Shown: one piece after another, positions 1 to 7,768 of the stretch
Layout: each line of letters opens with the position of its first letter
How positions within the stretch are numbered: the first letter of the stretch is position 1
NCBI GenBank assembly: GCA_947372575.1
Contig: CANBUF010000028.1
Span: 1-11,280, forward strand
Origin: Alcaligenaceae bacterium
Lineage (GTDB): Bacteria > Pseudomonadota > Gammaproteobacteria > Burkholderiales > Burkholderiaceae
Direction of reading: 5' to 3'
DNA length: 11,280 nucleotides
Program-made: the position numbers and the translations under genes
Notes under the pieces: model-generated
What the model saw: only the letters and a program-made list of their open reading frames with translations
Databases searched by the model: none
What the model was told of the DNA's origin: nothing

Positions 1-99
1 TATGGCACCTGGATCTTCAAAATCAAACCTGTTCAACCTGCTGATGTTGATGGCTTGCTCGATGCCGCAGCTTATCAGGCTGTCGCAGACGCAAGTTAA
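1..99 (+). CDS. gcvH: Glycine cleavage system H protein, C-terminal end (partial)
   Basis: Frame 1 is open from the first base and ends at TAA 97-99, giving 32 residues that begin [10 protein letters not shown] and end [10 protein letters not shown]. The G-W-I-F-K-I-K stretch followed by a short acidic, alanine-rich tail is how GcvH proteins end. GcvH is the small lipoyl carrier that shuttles the aminomethyl group between the P, T and L proteins of the glycine cleavage complex. The lipoyl-lysine region lies upstream, outside the window. The immediate downstream neighbour is gcvP, the usual gcvT-gcvH-gcvP order, which strongly supports the call although only the tail is visible. The end of the gene lies inside a 14-bp tandem duplication. 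Confidence 0.85.
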   Translation, partial: YGTWIFKIKPVQPADVDGLLDAAAYQAVADAS

Positions 100-122
100 G
101 GCGAATCAGTTAAGGCGAATCA
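94..122 (+). repeat. 14-bp tandem duplication across the gcvH stop codon and gcvP ribosome-binding site
   Basis: AGTTAAGGCGAATC occurs at 94-107 and again, directly abutting and identical, at 108-121; the next base (A122) also matches. The first copy holds the last sense codon and stop of gcvH. The second copy supplies the TAAGG (111-115) that sits 9 nt before the gcvP ATG at 125 and probably acts as its Shine-Dalgarno sequence. Confidence 0.9.
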
Positions 123-124
123 CA

Positions 125-3100
125 ATGTCTCATTCACAGGACTCAAGCATGTTGGAACCCACTCAGGCCACCACAACCATCCCCTCTGTCCCGACTGCTG
201 CAACCACTTCGGTTGCAGAGGTCTCGCATGAGTTCATCAGGCGCCATATCGGCCCTGGTGCGGCCGATCAGGCTGTCATGCTTGAGGCGGTCGGTGCAAG
301 TAGCCTTGAGATGCTCATGCAGGAAGTGGTGCCTGCCAACATACGGATGTCCCGTGAATTGAATTTGCCTGGCCCACGCACCGAAGCAGATGTGCTTGCC
401 GAAATGAAAGCGCTGGCGGGCAAAAATCAAGTGTTTCGCAACTATATTGGCCAGGGCTATTACGGCACCCATACGCCGAATGTGATCTTGCGCAATATTC
501 TTGAAAATCCTGCCTGGTACACCGCGTACACGCCCTATCAGCCCGAAATTTCTCAAGGACGTCTCGAAGCCATTCTGAATTACCAGACCATGGTCGCGGA
601 TCTGACTGGCCTCGATATTGCCAATGCTTCCTTGCTTGACGAAGGCACTGCAGCGGCCGAGGCGATGGCGCTGGCAAGACGCGCGTCTCAGTCCAAGAGC
701 AAAATATTTTTTGTCTCGCAGTTCTGCCATCCCCAGACGATTGAGGTGATTCGCACTCGCGCGGATGGTATGGACATCGAAGTCCACATTGGTGATGAGT
801 CCAAAGGTGTTCCAGCGTGCTTTGGTTTGCTCGTGCAGTATCCTCAGTCGCTGGGCATGATTTGTGACTATCGCGCACTCACCGAGCAGGTGCATGCGCA
901 GGGCGGCGTGGTGGCCTGTGCGACCGACTTGCTGGCTCTGGCATTGCTTGAGCCGCCAGGGCAGTGGGGCGCGGATATTGCGATTGGTTCTGCTCAGCGC
1001 TTTGGCGTCCCCTTTGGCTTTGGTGGGCCACACGCAGGCTTTATGGCATGTAAAGATGCGTTCAAGCGCAGTATGCCAGGCCGTCTGGTCGGGGTCTCTA
1101 AAGACGCGCAGGGTCAGCCTGCTTTAAGGCTGGCGTTGCAGACACGTGAACAGCATATCCGTCGCGAGAAAGCGACGTCTAATATTTGTACGGCACAGGT
1201 ATTGTTAGCCGTCATGTCCAGCATGTATGCGCTGTGGCATGGGCCACAGGGTATCGTTGATATTGCCCGGCGCGTGCACAGCATGACTGCGCAATTGAAA
1301 CATGCCTTGGGCACTGTAGGGATTCAGGTTGTCAATCAAACATACTTCGATACCTTGTTACTCGAAACAGGAAGCCTGACTGATTCCCTGTTGAATGCCG
1401 CACGTGAGGCACAGATCAATTTGCGTCACGTGAGCGCCACACAGGTCGCGGTCTCGCTTGATGAAACCGTCACAGACACTGATCTGGCCCAATTGGTTGG
1501 ACTGTTCGCAGGTGTGATGCACAAACCCATGCCCGCGCTGACGGCTAGTTATGGGGCGGACTCTCAATCAGGTTCTGAATCGACTGCGGATACACGCGCA
1601 GCAGGTTCAGTTGCGGGTTCTGTATTGGTCGGCATTCCTCACGCACTGGTACGCCAACAAGCCATTTTGAATCATCCTGTTTTTTCCAGTATCCAGTCCG
1701 AGACCGACATGCTGCGTTATTTGCGCCGGTTGTCTGATAAAGATCTGGCGCTGGATCGCACCATGATTCCGTTGGGTTCGTGCACGATGAAGCTTAACGC
1801 CACGGTCGAGATGATCCCGGTGACCTGGCCTGAATTCGCCAATATCCATCCTTTTGCACCCGCTGCGCAGACGCAGGGCTATGCAGTCATGATCGATCGG
1901 CTGTCAAAAGCCTTGTGCGAAATCACCGGTTACGATGCAATCAGTTTGCAACCTAACTCAGGCGCTCAGGGTGAGTATGCAGGCCTGCTCGCCATCCGCG
2001 CTTATCACCGCTCGCAAGGACAGCATCAGCGCGATATCTGCCTGATCCCTTCTTCTGCACACGGTACAAACCCAGCTTCAGCCAATATGGTTGGCATGGA
2101 GGTTGTGGTGGTTGCCTCCGATGCCCAGGGCAACGTAGACCTGGCAGATTTACAAACCAAGATCGCTCAGGTGGGCGATCGTCTGGCTGCGCTCATGGTG
2201 ACGTATCCTTCGACCCACGGCGTGTTCGAAGAAGCTATCACCAAGATTTGCGGCATGATTCATGACGCGGGTGGGCAGGTTTATATGGATGGTGCCAACA
2301 TGAACGCGATGGTGGGCGTGGCACAACCAGGAAAATTTGGCTCAGATGTCTCGCATCTGAATTTGCACAAGACATTTTGCATCCCTCATGGCGGTGGCGG
2401 GCCAGGCGTTGGACCTGTTGGCGTGCGCGCACACCTGGCACCCTTTTTGCCTGGAGTGGTCGGCGAACAAGGTACGTTGCCAGGAGGTGTGCCGGTTGGC
2501 CCCGTGTCTGCCGCACCTTTTGGCTCGGCGAGTATTTTGCCAATTCCTTTCGTTTATATTTCTCTCATGGGTGCAGAGGGTTTGCGCCGAGCGACTGAAA
2601 TTGCAATCCTGAGCGCCAACTACATTGCCCGACGTCTGGCGCCTTATTATCCCGTGCTCTATACCGGCCGTAATGATCGCGTCGCGCATGAGTGCATCCT
2701 GGATATGCATGCGATCAAAGACAGCTCCGGCATTACTGCCGAAGATATTGCCAAGCGACTGATGGATTATGGTTTTCATGCGCCGACCATGAGTTTTCCT
2801 GTTGCGGGAACGCTGATGGTTGAGCCGACAGAGTCAGAAAGTCTGCTTGAGCTGGATCGCTTTATTGATGCGATGATCGCCATTCGCGCAGAGATCGCTC
2901 AGATCGAACGTGGCGAGCGCGATGCCACGGACAATGTGTTGAAGAACGCTCCGCACACGGCGCATATGCTGTTGGCCGAGGAGTGGCATCACGACTATCC
3001 GCGCCAGCAAGCGGCCTATCCGGTTAAGAGCTTGCGCGATAACAAGTACTGGCCACCCGTCGGACGGGTGGACAATGCCTGGGGAGATCGTAATCTGGTC

Positions 3101-3133
3101 TGCGCCTGCTTGCCGATCGAAGCCTATGCCTGA
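125..3133 (+). CDS. gcvP: Glycine dehydrogenase (decarboxylating), P protein
   Basis: The 1002-residue product is the PLP-dependent P protein of the cytoplasmic glycine cleavage system. It decarboxylates glycine and passes the aminomethyl group to lipoylated GcvH, feeding 5,10-methylene-tetrahydrofolate formation. The N-terminal half starts at FIRRHIGPG (about residue 37). The C-terminal half carries [11 protein letters not shown] and the PLP-lysine motif [16 protein letters not shown], with the Schiff-base lysine at residue 749 (codon 2369-2371). The reading frame is open upstream to position 2, but those codons overlap gcvH in another frame. ATG 125 is chosen because AAGG lies 9 nt before it; ATG 149 is an in-frame alternative. 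The protein is about 45 residues longer than E. coli GcvP (957), through a Ser/Thr-rich N-terminus and a Ser/Gly/Ala-rich linker at residues ~477-500 between the halves. It ends 3 nt from the convergent DUF945 gene. Confidence 0.97.
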   Translation: MSHSQDSSMLEPTQATTTIPSVPTAATTSVAEVSHEFIRRHIGPGAADQAVMLEAVGASSLEMLMQEVVPANIRMSRELNLPGPRTEADVLAEMKALAGKNQVFRNYIGQGYYGTHTPNVILRNILENPAWYTAYTPYQPEISQGRLEAILNYQTMVADLTGLDIANASLLDEGTAAAEAMALARRASQSKSKIFFVSQFCHPQTIEVIRTRADGMDIEVHIGDESKGVPACFGLLVQYPQSLGMICDYRALTEQVHAQGGVVACATDLLALALLEPPGQWGADIAIGSAQRFGVPFGFGGPHAGFMACKDAFKRSMPGRLVGVSKDAQGQPALRLALQTREQHIRREKATSNICTAQVLLAVMSSMYALWHGPQGIVDIARRVHSMTAQLKHALGTVGIQVVNQTYFDTLLLETGSLTDSLLNAAREAQINLRHVSATQVAVSLDETVTDTDLAQLVGLFAGVMHKPMPALTASYGADSQSGSESTADTRAAGSVAGSVLVGIPHALVRQQAILNHPVFSSIQSETDMLRYLRRLSDKDLALDRTMIPLGSCTMKLNATVEMIPVTWPEFANIHPFAPAAQTQGYAVMIDRLSKALCEITGYDAISLQPNSGAQGEYAGLLAIRAYHRSQGQHQRDICLIPSSAHGTNPASANMVGMEVVVVASDAQGNVDLADLQTKIAQVGDRLAALMVTYPSTHGVFEEAITKICGMIHDAGGQVYMDGANMNAMVGVAQPGKFGSDVSHLNLHKTFCIPHGGGGPGVGPVGVRAHLAPFLPGVVGEQGTLPGGVPVGPVSAAPFGSASILPIPFVYISLMGAEGLRRATEIAILSANYIARRLAPYYPVLYTGRNDRVAHECILDMHAIKDSSGITAEDIAKRLMDYGFHAPTMSFPVAGTLMVEPTESESLLELDRFIDAMIAIRAEIAQIERGERDATDNVLKNAPHTAHMLLAEEWHHDYPRQQAAYPVKSLRDNKYWPPVGRVDNAWGDRNLVCACLPIEAYA

Positions 3134-3136
3134 GCG

Positions 3137-5029
3137 TTATTGAGCGTCAGCAAGTTCTTTTGAAAAGTCACTGACAATTTTGAAGAACGTGCTGACCATC
3201 GCTTCAAGCGCGTCCCGACCAATGCCGCCGTAGGCATTGATATCCATCTCAATCACCGCTTCTTGTTTATCGTTGACATAGGCGCGTGCCCAACGATTGC
3301 GCAGATTCCAGTCGTTGGCGACTTTAAGTGCCACAGGTTTGTCTGGCGAATAGGTGGCTCGTAGCAGAACATCTTCGCACGTTGGGTCTGAGCCGCAACC
3401 AATAAAGCTGATATCGATTTTGGCTGCACCCGAGGTGCCAGGGTTGACTTTGAGTGTGGGGTCGCCTTGGTCATCGCGTGCTTCTTCAAAGGCGAAACCC
3501 GCTGCAGTCAAAATAGTCGCCAGCACAGAAGGATCAAGGTGCTTGACCTCTGCGGTCTCGTCCGGTCCGTCTTGTGCGGGTGTCGGTTCCTGAGATAGCC
3601 AGCCTGAGGGAATGGCAGAGGCGATGAGTTTCAGTACTGCACCGGCAGGTATTTTTTGATCATTGACGGTGAAGGTGTTTTTCTCATAGACCAGTTTGCT
3701 GACAAACGCATCCCCATTCATTTTGCCGAGTTTGACCTGAGTGGCTACGTCAAGCAGACTTTTGATTTCCTTTTCAGCGCGTGTTTTTGCCTGCGCAGCA
3801 CTCACGCCTGCTGTCTGGAAAATTTGTGCCATCAGTCCGGTCAGCATTGGACGAGAAAGCGTGAGATTAGACTCCAGTGTCTCGATAGGGTTGCTGGTTA
3901 AACCCAGGCCGTTTGGCTGGGTATTGACGGGAGCAAACTCTGCCTTCAGGGCAAATTGACTCTCTCCCTCTTCGGTCTTCCAGGTTAAGGGATCCAGTCG
4001 CAGAGTGGGGTGCTCTTTAAGCAAGGATTGAACAATCAGCCAGAATTGTTTGAGGTCCGAAGATGTGACCAAATCTGCTTCTGGAGGATTATTGATGGAG
4101 CGTGTGACCAGATTGCTGTTGAGATCCAGTAAGGACTTTAGCGCAGCGCTATCGAGCTTGTCATAGACGGCTTTTGCCGTGAGTTTGCCCCAGTTTTTTT
4201 GATCAATCGTGAGCGCATCGATTGCATAGCTGGCTTCACCATCAAGCAATTGGGATTTTTCGTTCAAGACCATATGGCTTTGAATCTTGTCGGCTCGAAT
4301 GGTTGGCTGATCAAGTGCGGCGATGGTCAGTTGTTCGATGCTTGCGCCACGTGTGCCGATGTTCAGCCCAAATGCGCCCATATGCGTATCAGCATAAATA
4401 CGGCTTGCGGCGATATCGAGACTGGATTTTCCATCGCTGACATTAAGGGACTGCACCTTGAGTTCGCCACGGGTATAAGAAAAGCCCGGACCGACTTCAG
4501 CCTGTAATGTCGCACCGCCAAATTTTGAGCGTGTTTTTTCTTGTGTGTAGTCGATCGGTTGTGCAGACCAATCGAGTCTGGATACGCCATTCATATCGAT
4601 GACCGTACGACCAACGAGTACCGATTGACCTTGAGCCGCTTTAAACAGGGCCTCGGTAAAGGGCGTGGGTTCGAGTGTTGTGCGTATCGATGCTGTCAGT
4701 GCCGAAAAATTACCATGCAACAATTCGGCAAATGGGAATGGGCCATGCTCGATGTGACTCAGGAAAACCACTTCCGGTGTGACGCTTGCGTCTTTGGATG
4801 CTGCGAATGAGAGCACATAGGTGACTTTGCTTGAAAAAACGCCACGCGCATAATTGCTCTGGGATAACTGGATTTGATCGCCCCAGGTCTTTGATAATTG
4901 CGCGCTGATCGCGTCCAGCGCAAGCTCAGATTCAGCTTGAATGCGAGAGCCAGTTTGCCAGCTGGCTGCGGTGTAGGACGCGAGGATTAGCGCAAGTGCG
5001 CCACCTGCAATGGTCAGTATGCGTTTCAT
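3137..5029 (-). CDS. DUF945 (YdgA-like) membrane-anchored protein with C-terminal YbjN-like domain
   Basis: 630 residues. The N-terminus has KR followed by a hydrophobic stretch (about residues 5-24, ILTIAGGALALILASYTAAS), a signal anchor that would place the rest in the periplasm. Residues ~25-480 resemble the DUF945/YdgA family, whose role is not well established; E. coli YdgA is 502 residues. A hydrophilic proline/acid-rich linker (~478-497) leads to a separate domain at ~498-622. This contains a two-cysteine segment (C545, C551: IGCGSDPTCEDVLLRATY), NDWN at 572-575, RAYV, an acidic EMDIN strand and GG at 601-602, the order typical of YbjN/PF10722 proteins as remembered. It is the last gene of a four-gene run, 40 nt after dfr. 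AGGA lies 11 nt before ATG 5029, a long spacing. DUF945 is fairly confident; the YbjN assignment rests on motif resemblance only. Confidence 0.8.
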   Translation of the reverse strand: MKRILTIAGGALALILASYTAASWQTGSRIQAESELALDAISAQLSKTWGDQIQLSQSNYARGVFSSKVTYVLSFAASKDASVTPEVVFLSHIEHGPFPFAELLHGNFSALTASIRTTLEPTPFTEALFKAAQGQSVLVGRTVIDMNGVSRLDWSAQPIDYTQEKTRSKFGGATLQAEVGPGFSYTRGELKVQSLNVSDGKSSLDIAASRIYADTHMGAFGLNIGTRGASIEQLTIAALDQPTIRADKIQSHMVLNEKSQLLDGEASYAIDALTIDQKNWGKLTAKAVYDKLDSAALKSLLDLNSNLVTRSINNPPEADLVTSSDLKQFWLIVQSLLKEHPTLRLDPLTWKTEEGESQFALKAEFAPVNTQPNGLGLTSNPIETLESNLTLSRPMLTGLMAQIFQTAGVSAAQAKTRAEKEIKSLLDVATQVKLGKMNGDAFVSKLVYEKNTFTVNDQKIPAGAVLKLIASAIPSGWLSQEPTPAQDGPDETAEVKHLDPSVLATILTAAGFAFEEARDDQGDPTLKVNPGTSGAAKIDISFIGCGSDPTCEDVLLRATYSPDKPVALKVANDWNLRNRWARAYVNDKQEAVIEMDINAYGGIGRDALEAMVSTFFKIVSDFSKELADAQ

Positions 5030-5069
5030 CGTGCGTTCATCCTAGGGTAGGCGTTCAGTGATCGCATGA

Positions 5070-5552
5070 TCACGTGCGACGCGCATATTCAACCAGATCA
5101 TAGGCCAAACCATTCTCGGGCTGTTGGGGTGATCTTGAGGTTTCGATCCAGAGTACTGGATCGAGTTCGGCAAAGTGAGCGTCGCCTTCGATCTCGGTCT
5201 GTACTTCAGTCGCAATGACAGCATCTGCGAGGGGGAGCGCTTGCTGGTAGATCTGTGCGCCTCCAATAATGAAGGCTTGCTCTACATCCTGAACCAGTGT
5301 GAGTGCTGCCGCAAGGCTTGTGACAACGTCGACGCCTGGGATTATGCGCGAGACATCCCGGGTGATGACGATATTGCGACGTCCGGGGAGGGGGCGTCCA
5401 AGTGAGTCCCAGGTTTTACGTCCCATGATGATGGGGCATCCTAGTGTCGTGCGTTTGAAGTGCGCCAGATCACCGGGGAGCTTCCAGGGTAGGGTGTTGT
5501 CGCGACCAATGGTGCGATTTCGGGCATAGGCAACAATCAGTTTGAGCAGCAT
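5070..5552 (-). CDS. folA: Dihydrofolate reductase
   Basis: The 160-residue product matches the length and plan of chromosomal DHFR, the NADPH-dependent enzyme that reduces dihydrofolate to tetrahydrofolate and is the trimethoprim target. Visible motifs are LIVAYARNRTIG at the start; LPWKLPGDLAHFKR with W23 and the substrate-protonating acid D28 (E. coli W22 and D27); IIMGRKTWDSLGRPLPGRRN for NADPH binding; and FIIGGAQIYQQAL, the GGxxIY segment. It lies 20 nt downstream of thyA, the classic pairing, because thymidylate synthase generates the dihydrofolate that DHFR recycles. Its ATG (5550-5552) has only a weak purine-rich upstream sequence, so translation may depend on thyA. A 6-bp inverted repeat (GTGATC-GCAT-GATCAC, 5058-5073) overlaps the stop codon but has no T-tract. 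Confidence 0.97.
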   Translation of the reverse strand: MLLKLIVAYARNRTIGRDNTLPWKLPGDLAHFKRTTLGCPIIMGRKTWDSLGRPLPGRRNIVITRDVSRIIPGVDVVTSLAAALTLVQDVEQAFIIGGAQIYQQALPLADAVIATEVQTEIEGDAHFAELDPVLWIETSRSPQQPENGLAYDLVEYARRT

Positions 5553-5572
5553 TCGCCGTATCTTTTTAAAAA

Positions 5573-6367
5573 CTAAATCGCAACAGGCGCTTTAATGTGT
5601 GGGTGGTGCGCGTAGTCCTCGATCACAAAGTCCTCATAACGATAGTCAAACAATGAGTCCGGTTTACGCTGGATCACAAGCTTTGGATAAGGATGGGGTG
5701 TGCGTGAGAGTTGCAGTTCGACTTGGTCGAAATGATTGCTATAAATATGGCAATCGCCACCGGTCCACACAAAATCACCCACTTCAAGTCCGCACTGTTG
5801 CGCGACCATGTGCGTCAGTAACGCGTAGCTTGCGATATTGAACGGGACTCCCAGGAATATATCTGCACTGCGCTGATAGAGCTGGCAGGATAGTTTGCCC
5901 TCAGCCACATAAAACTGAAAAAAAGCATGGCAAGGAGGGAGCGCCATATTTTTAATCTCAGCAACGTTCCAGGCCGAAACAATCAGCCGGCGAGAATCCG
6001 GTGTGCTGCGAATCTGTTTGAGGACTTGCGAAATCTGGTCAATGTGCTGGCCGTCGGGGGTTGGCCATGAGCGCCATTGCACGCCATACACGGGTCCAAG
6101 ATCGCCAGTCGGACTTGCCCACTCGTCCCAGATCGTGCAACCATTTTCCTGTAACCAGCGCACGTTCGAGTCGCCACGTAAAAACCATAACAACTCCACA
6201 AAGATGCTACGGGTGTGGAGTTTTTTTGTCGTGACTAGCGGAAACCCCTGCGCCAGATCAAAGCGCATCTGATAGCCGAATACCGAGCGGGTGCCGGTGC
6301 CCGTACGATCAGTTTTGTTCACACCGTGGGTGTACACATGGCGCATGAAGGTTTCGTACTGATTCAT
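5573..6367 (-). CDS. thyA: Thymidylate synthase
   Basis: The product is 264 residues, the same length as E. coli ThyA, and co-linear with it at every key site. These are R21 and R166 (QRSAD, phosphate binding), the nucleophile C146 in [11 protein letters not shown]169, N177 and H207/Y209 (CHIYSNH). It methylates dUMP to dTMP using 5,10-methylene-tetrahydrofolate and releases dihydrofolate for the adjacent dfr product. The start ATG (6365-6367) has AGGA 9 nt upstream. It sits 15 nt after the osmC-like gene and 20 nt before dfr on the same strand, so the three are probably one transcript. No residue is missing and nothing looks broken. Confidence 0.98.
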   Translation of the reverse strand: MNQYETFMRHVYTHGVNKTDRTGTGTRSVFGYQMRFDLAQGFPLVTTKKLHTRSIFVELLWFLRGDSNVRWLQENGCTIWDEWASPTGDLGPVYGVQWRSWPTPDGQHIDQISQVLKQIRSTPDSRRLIVSAWNVAEIKNMALPPCHAFFQFYVAEGKLSCQLYQRSADIFLGVPFNIASYALLTHMVAQQCGLEVGDFVWTGGDCHIYSNHFDQVELQLSRTPHPYPKLVIQRKPDSLFDYRYEDFVIEDYAHHPHIKAPVAI

Positions 6368-6382
6368 CTGTCAGGATCCTGT

Positions 6383-6829
6383 TTAAGCTTGCTCAGGTTG
6401 CGAGGTTGCCTCTTCGTGGATCTCGGCTGACCAGGTGATGGCAGCTGTATGCGCAAGCATGGCAGAGGCGGAGCAATACTTCTCGTGAGAAAGTGTGATG
6501 GCGCGCTCGACTGCCGCTCGAGACAGGTTACGACCGGTCACAGTAAAAACAAAATGGATTTTTGTAAATACTTTGGGATCGACCTCTGCGCGCTCGGCTT
6601 GCAGCTTGACAGAACAACCCGTGACAGCGTGTCGACCGCGCTTGAGAATGAGCACGACATCAAAGGCAGTGCAGCCGCCCGTACCAACCAGCACCATTTC
6701 CATTGGGCGTGGGGCAAGGTTATGGCCACCGCCTTCAGGGGCGCCATCCATTGCCGTGATATGACCTGTGCCTGTTTGTGCTACGAAGAGCATGCCATCG
6801 GGGCCGCCCCAGTCGATTTTGACTTCCAT
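6383..6829 (-). CDS. OsmC/Ohr-family protein
   Basis: 148 residues. Features of the OsmC superfamily are present: a GGGHNLAPRPMEMVLVGTGGCTAFDV segment with a first conserved cysteine at C53, and HEKYCSASAML with a second at C119. In characterised OsmC/Ohr proteins these two cysteines reduce organic hydroperoxides. The NLAPRPMEMVL form and short N-terminus resemble the YhfA-like subgroup, whose substrate is not established, so peroxidase activity is inferred rather than shown. An extra cysteine is present at C72. The start ATG (6827-6829) follows AGGGG, a good ribosome-binding site about 8 nt upstream. It is the first gene of the run osmC-like > thyA > dfr > DUF945 and is divergent from coq7. 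Confidence 0.88.
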   Translation of the reverse strand: MEVKIDWGGPDGMLFVAQTGTGHITAMDGAPEGGGHNLAPRPMEMVLVGTGGCTAFDVVLILKRGRHAVTGCSVKLQAERAEVDPKVFTKIHFVFTVTGRNLSRAAVERAITLSHEKYCSASAMLAHTAAITWSAEIHEEATSQPEQA

Positions 6830-6858
6830 CTTGTATCCCCTGCTTTAAAGCAAGAATG

Positions 6859-6887
6859 ATAATCCCTAATTTCTGAAATTTTCGCAA
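6859..6887 (-). promoter_or_regulatory. Putative sigma70 promoter for the osmC-like/thyA/dfr run
   Basis: On the - strand TTGCGA (6882-6887, 4/6 to TTGACA) and GATTAT (6859-6864, 4/6 to TATAAT) are separated by exactly 17 bp. This would start RNA about 20-25 nt before the osmC-like ATG. Found by eye; no experimental support. Confidence 0.42.
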
Positions 6888-6896
6888 TACGGCCCT

Positions 6897-6924
6897 TTGG
6901 CGGGTGGCGGGATTAAAATGTAAT
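6897..6924 (+). promoter_or_regulatory. Putative sigma70 promoter for coq7
   Basis: TTGGCG (6897-6902, 4/6) and TGTAAT (6919-6924, 5/6) are 16 bp apart. This would give a start near 6931 and a short leader carrying the GGAG (6937-6940) that precedes the coq7 ATG by 6 nt. TAAAAT at 6914-6919 is an alternative -10 but has no good -35 partner. Confidence 0.35.
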
Positions 6925-6946
6925 CTGTATCGAATTGGAGCGTTTC

Positions 6947-7633
6947 ATGTCAGATCCTGTCGTTTCTTCGTCGCGCCATCCCCGTTTCGTTCGGCGCCGG
7001 GGCTGGTTTGATCCCTTTATCGCTGAGGCGGATGTCGCACTGCAGGTCCTGGCGGGCGGCACAACGGCCTCGCGCGCGAACCCGGCGGGGCCTTTTCAGG
7101 CCGATGACATTCGTGCGCTTGATGAGGTGCAAAAAAAACATGCAGCCGGGTTGATGCGTATCAATCATGTCGGCGAAGTCTGCGCACAGGCGTTGTATCG
7201 TGGCCAGGCTGCTGTTTGCCGCGATTCAGCGACTGTAGATTTGTTGCATCAAGCCGCGACAGAAGAGATCGACCACCTGGCTTGGTGCGGCCAGCGCCTG
7301 AAAGAGCTGCATAGTCATCCAAGCATGCTCAATCCACTCTGGTATGCCGGTTCCTTTGCCCTGGGTCTGCTGGCCGGACGGGCAGGGGTGTCTCGCAGCC
7401 TGGGTTTTATGGCCGAAACCGAGCGGCAGGTCGAAGCGCATCTCGATGCACACCTGACAGAGTTGCCGCCAGAGGACGTGCGTTCACGCCAAATCGTCGA
7501 GCAGATGAAAATCGACGAGGCCGGGCACCGCATGACGGCTGAGGCGCATGGTGCTTCCACATTGCCTGCTCCGGTAAAGAGTCTGATGACATTTATGTCA
7601 AAAATAATGACGACGGCGGCGTATCGTATATAA
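6947..7633 (+). CDS. coq7: 5-demethoxyubiquinol hydroxylase, diiron Coq7 family
   Basis: 228 residues from ATG 6947, chosen because GGAG lies 6 nt upstream; an in-frame TTG at 6935 overlaps that site and is unlikely. The product is a ferritin-like diiron monooxygenase that adds the last ring hydroxyl in ubiquinone biosynthesis, at the inner face of the cytoplasmic membrane. Expected iron ligands are all present with family spacing: E77 (NHVGE), E107 and H110 (EEIDH), E159 (ETERQVEAH), E191 and H194 (IDEAGH). The segment [17 protein letters not shown] (131-147) is the hydrophobic membrane-contact helix region. The basic, Arg-rich N-terminal extension and ~210-230 residue length match the bacterial form. 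It is transcribed alone, divergent from the osmC-like gene. Confidence 0.96.
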   Translation: MSDPVVSSSRHPRFVRRRGWFDPFIAEADVALQVLAGGTTASRANPAGPFQADDIRALDEVQKKHAAGLMRINHVGEVCAQALYRGQAAVCRDSATVDLLHQAATEEIDHLAWCGQRLKELHSHPSMLNPLWYAGSFALGLLAGRAGVSRSLGFMAETERQVEAHLDAHLTELPPEDVRSRQIVEQMKIDEAGHRMTAEAHGASTLPAPVKSLMTFMSKIMTTAAYRI

Positions 7634-7648
7634 ATGCTTACGGCAATC

Positions 7649-7683
7649 AATGTTGTTGCGCTGCAACAAAAACAACATTTTTT
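7649..7683 (+). terminator. Possible weak intrinsic terminator after coq7
   Basis: AATGTTGTT (7649-7657) pairs perfectly with AACAACATT (7671-7679), and six Ts follow from 7678. The stem is AU-rich. A competing inner hairpin TTGTTGC-GCT-GCAACAA (7653-7669) uses part of the same 5' arm, so the fold is ambiguous. It lies 16 nt after the coq7 stop codon, the right place. Confidence 0.45.
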
Positions 7684-7733
7684 CTAATAAATGCAGGTAA
7701 AAAGTGTTTTTTAAGCCAGTTTGAATAAAGTTC

Positions 7734-7762
7734 TTGCAACGCACCAAAAATTAGTCTACTAT
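7734..7762 (+). promoter_or_regulatory. Putative sigma70 promoter of the intergenic RNA
   Basis: TTGCAA (7734-7739, 4/6) and TACTAT (7757-7762, 4/6) have an exact 17-bp spacer and lie in AT-rich DNA. The predicted start is near 7769. No complete ORF of usable length lies between it and the strong terminator at 7900-7932. Confidence 0.5.
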
Positions 7763-7768
7763 TTGGTT

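Noticed and set aside
2..124. An earlier in-frame start for gcvP at position 2
   Set aside because: Those codons overlap the GcvH C-terminus in another frame and do not resemble a P-protein N-terminus; ATG 125 has a usable Shine-Dalgarno sequence.
143..1033. A 296-codon open frame on the - strand inside gcvP
   Set aside because: It lies wholly antisense to well-conserved gcvP codons; its translation is Arg/His/Cys-rich with no recognisable motif, as expected for a shadow frame.
5028..5042. Four-codon ATG...TGA frame whose stop overlaps the DUF945 start codon
   Set aside because: Very short and easily due to chance; no sign that it is more than coincidental overlap.
5058..5073. GTGATC-GCAT-GATCAC inverted repeat at the dfr end as a terminator
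   Set aside because: Short 6-bp stem without a following T-run on the - strand; the run of genes probably continues into the DUF945 gene.
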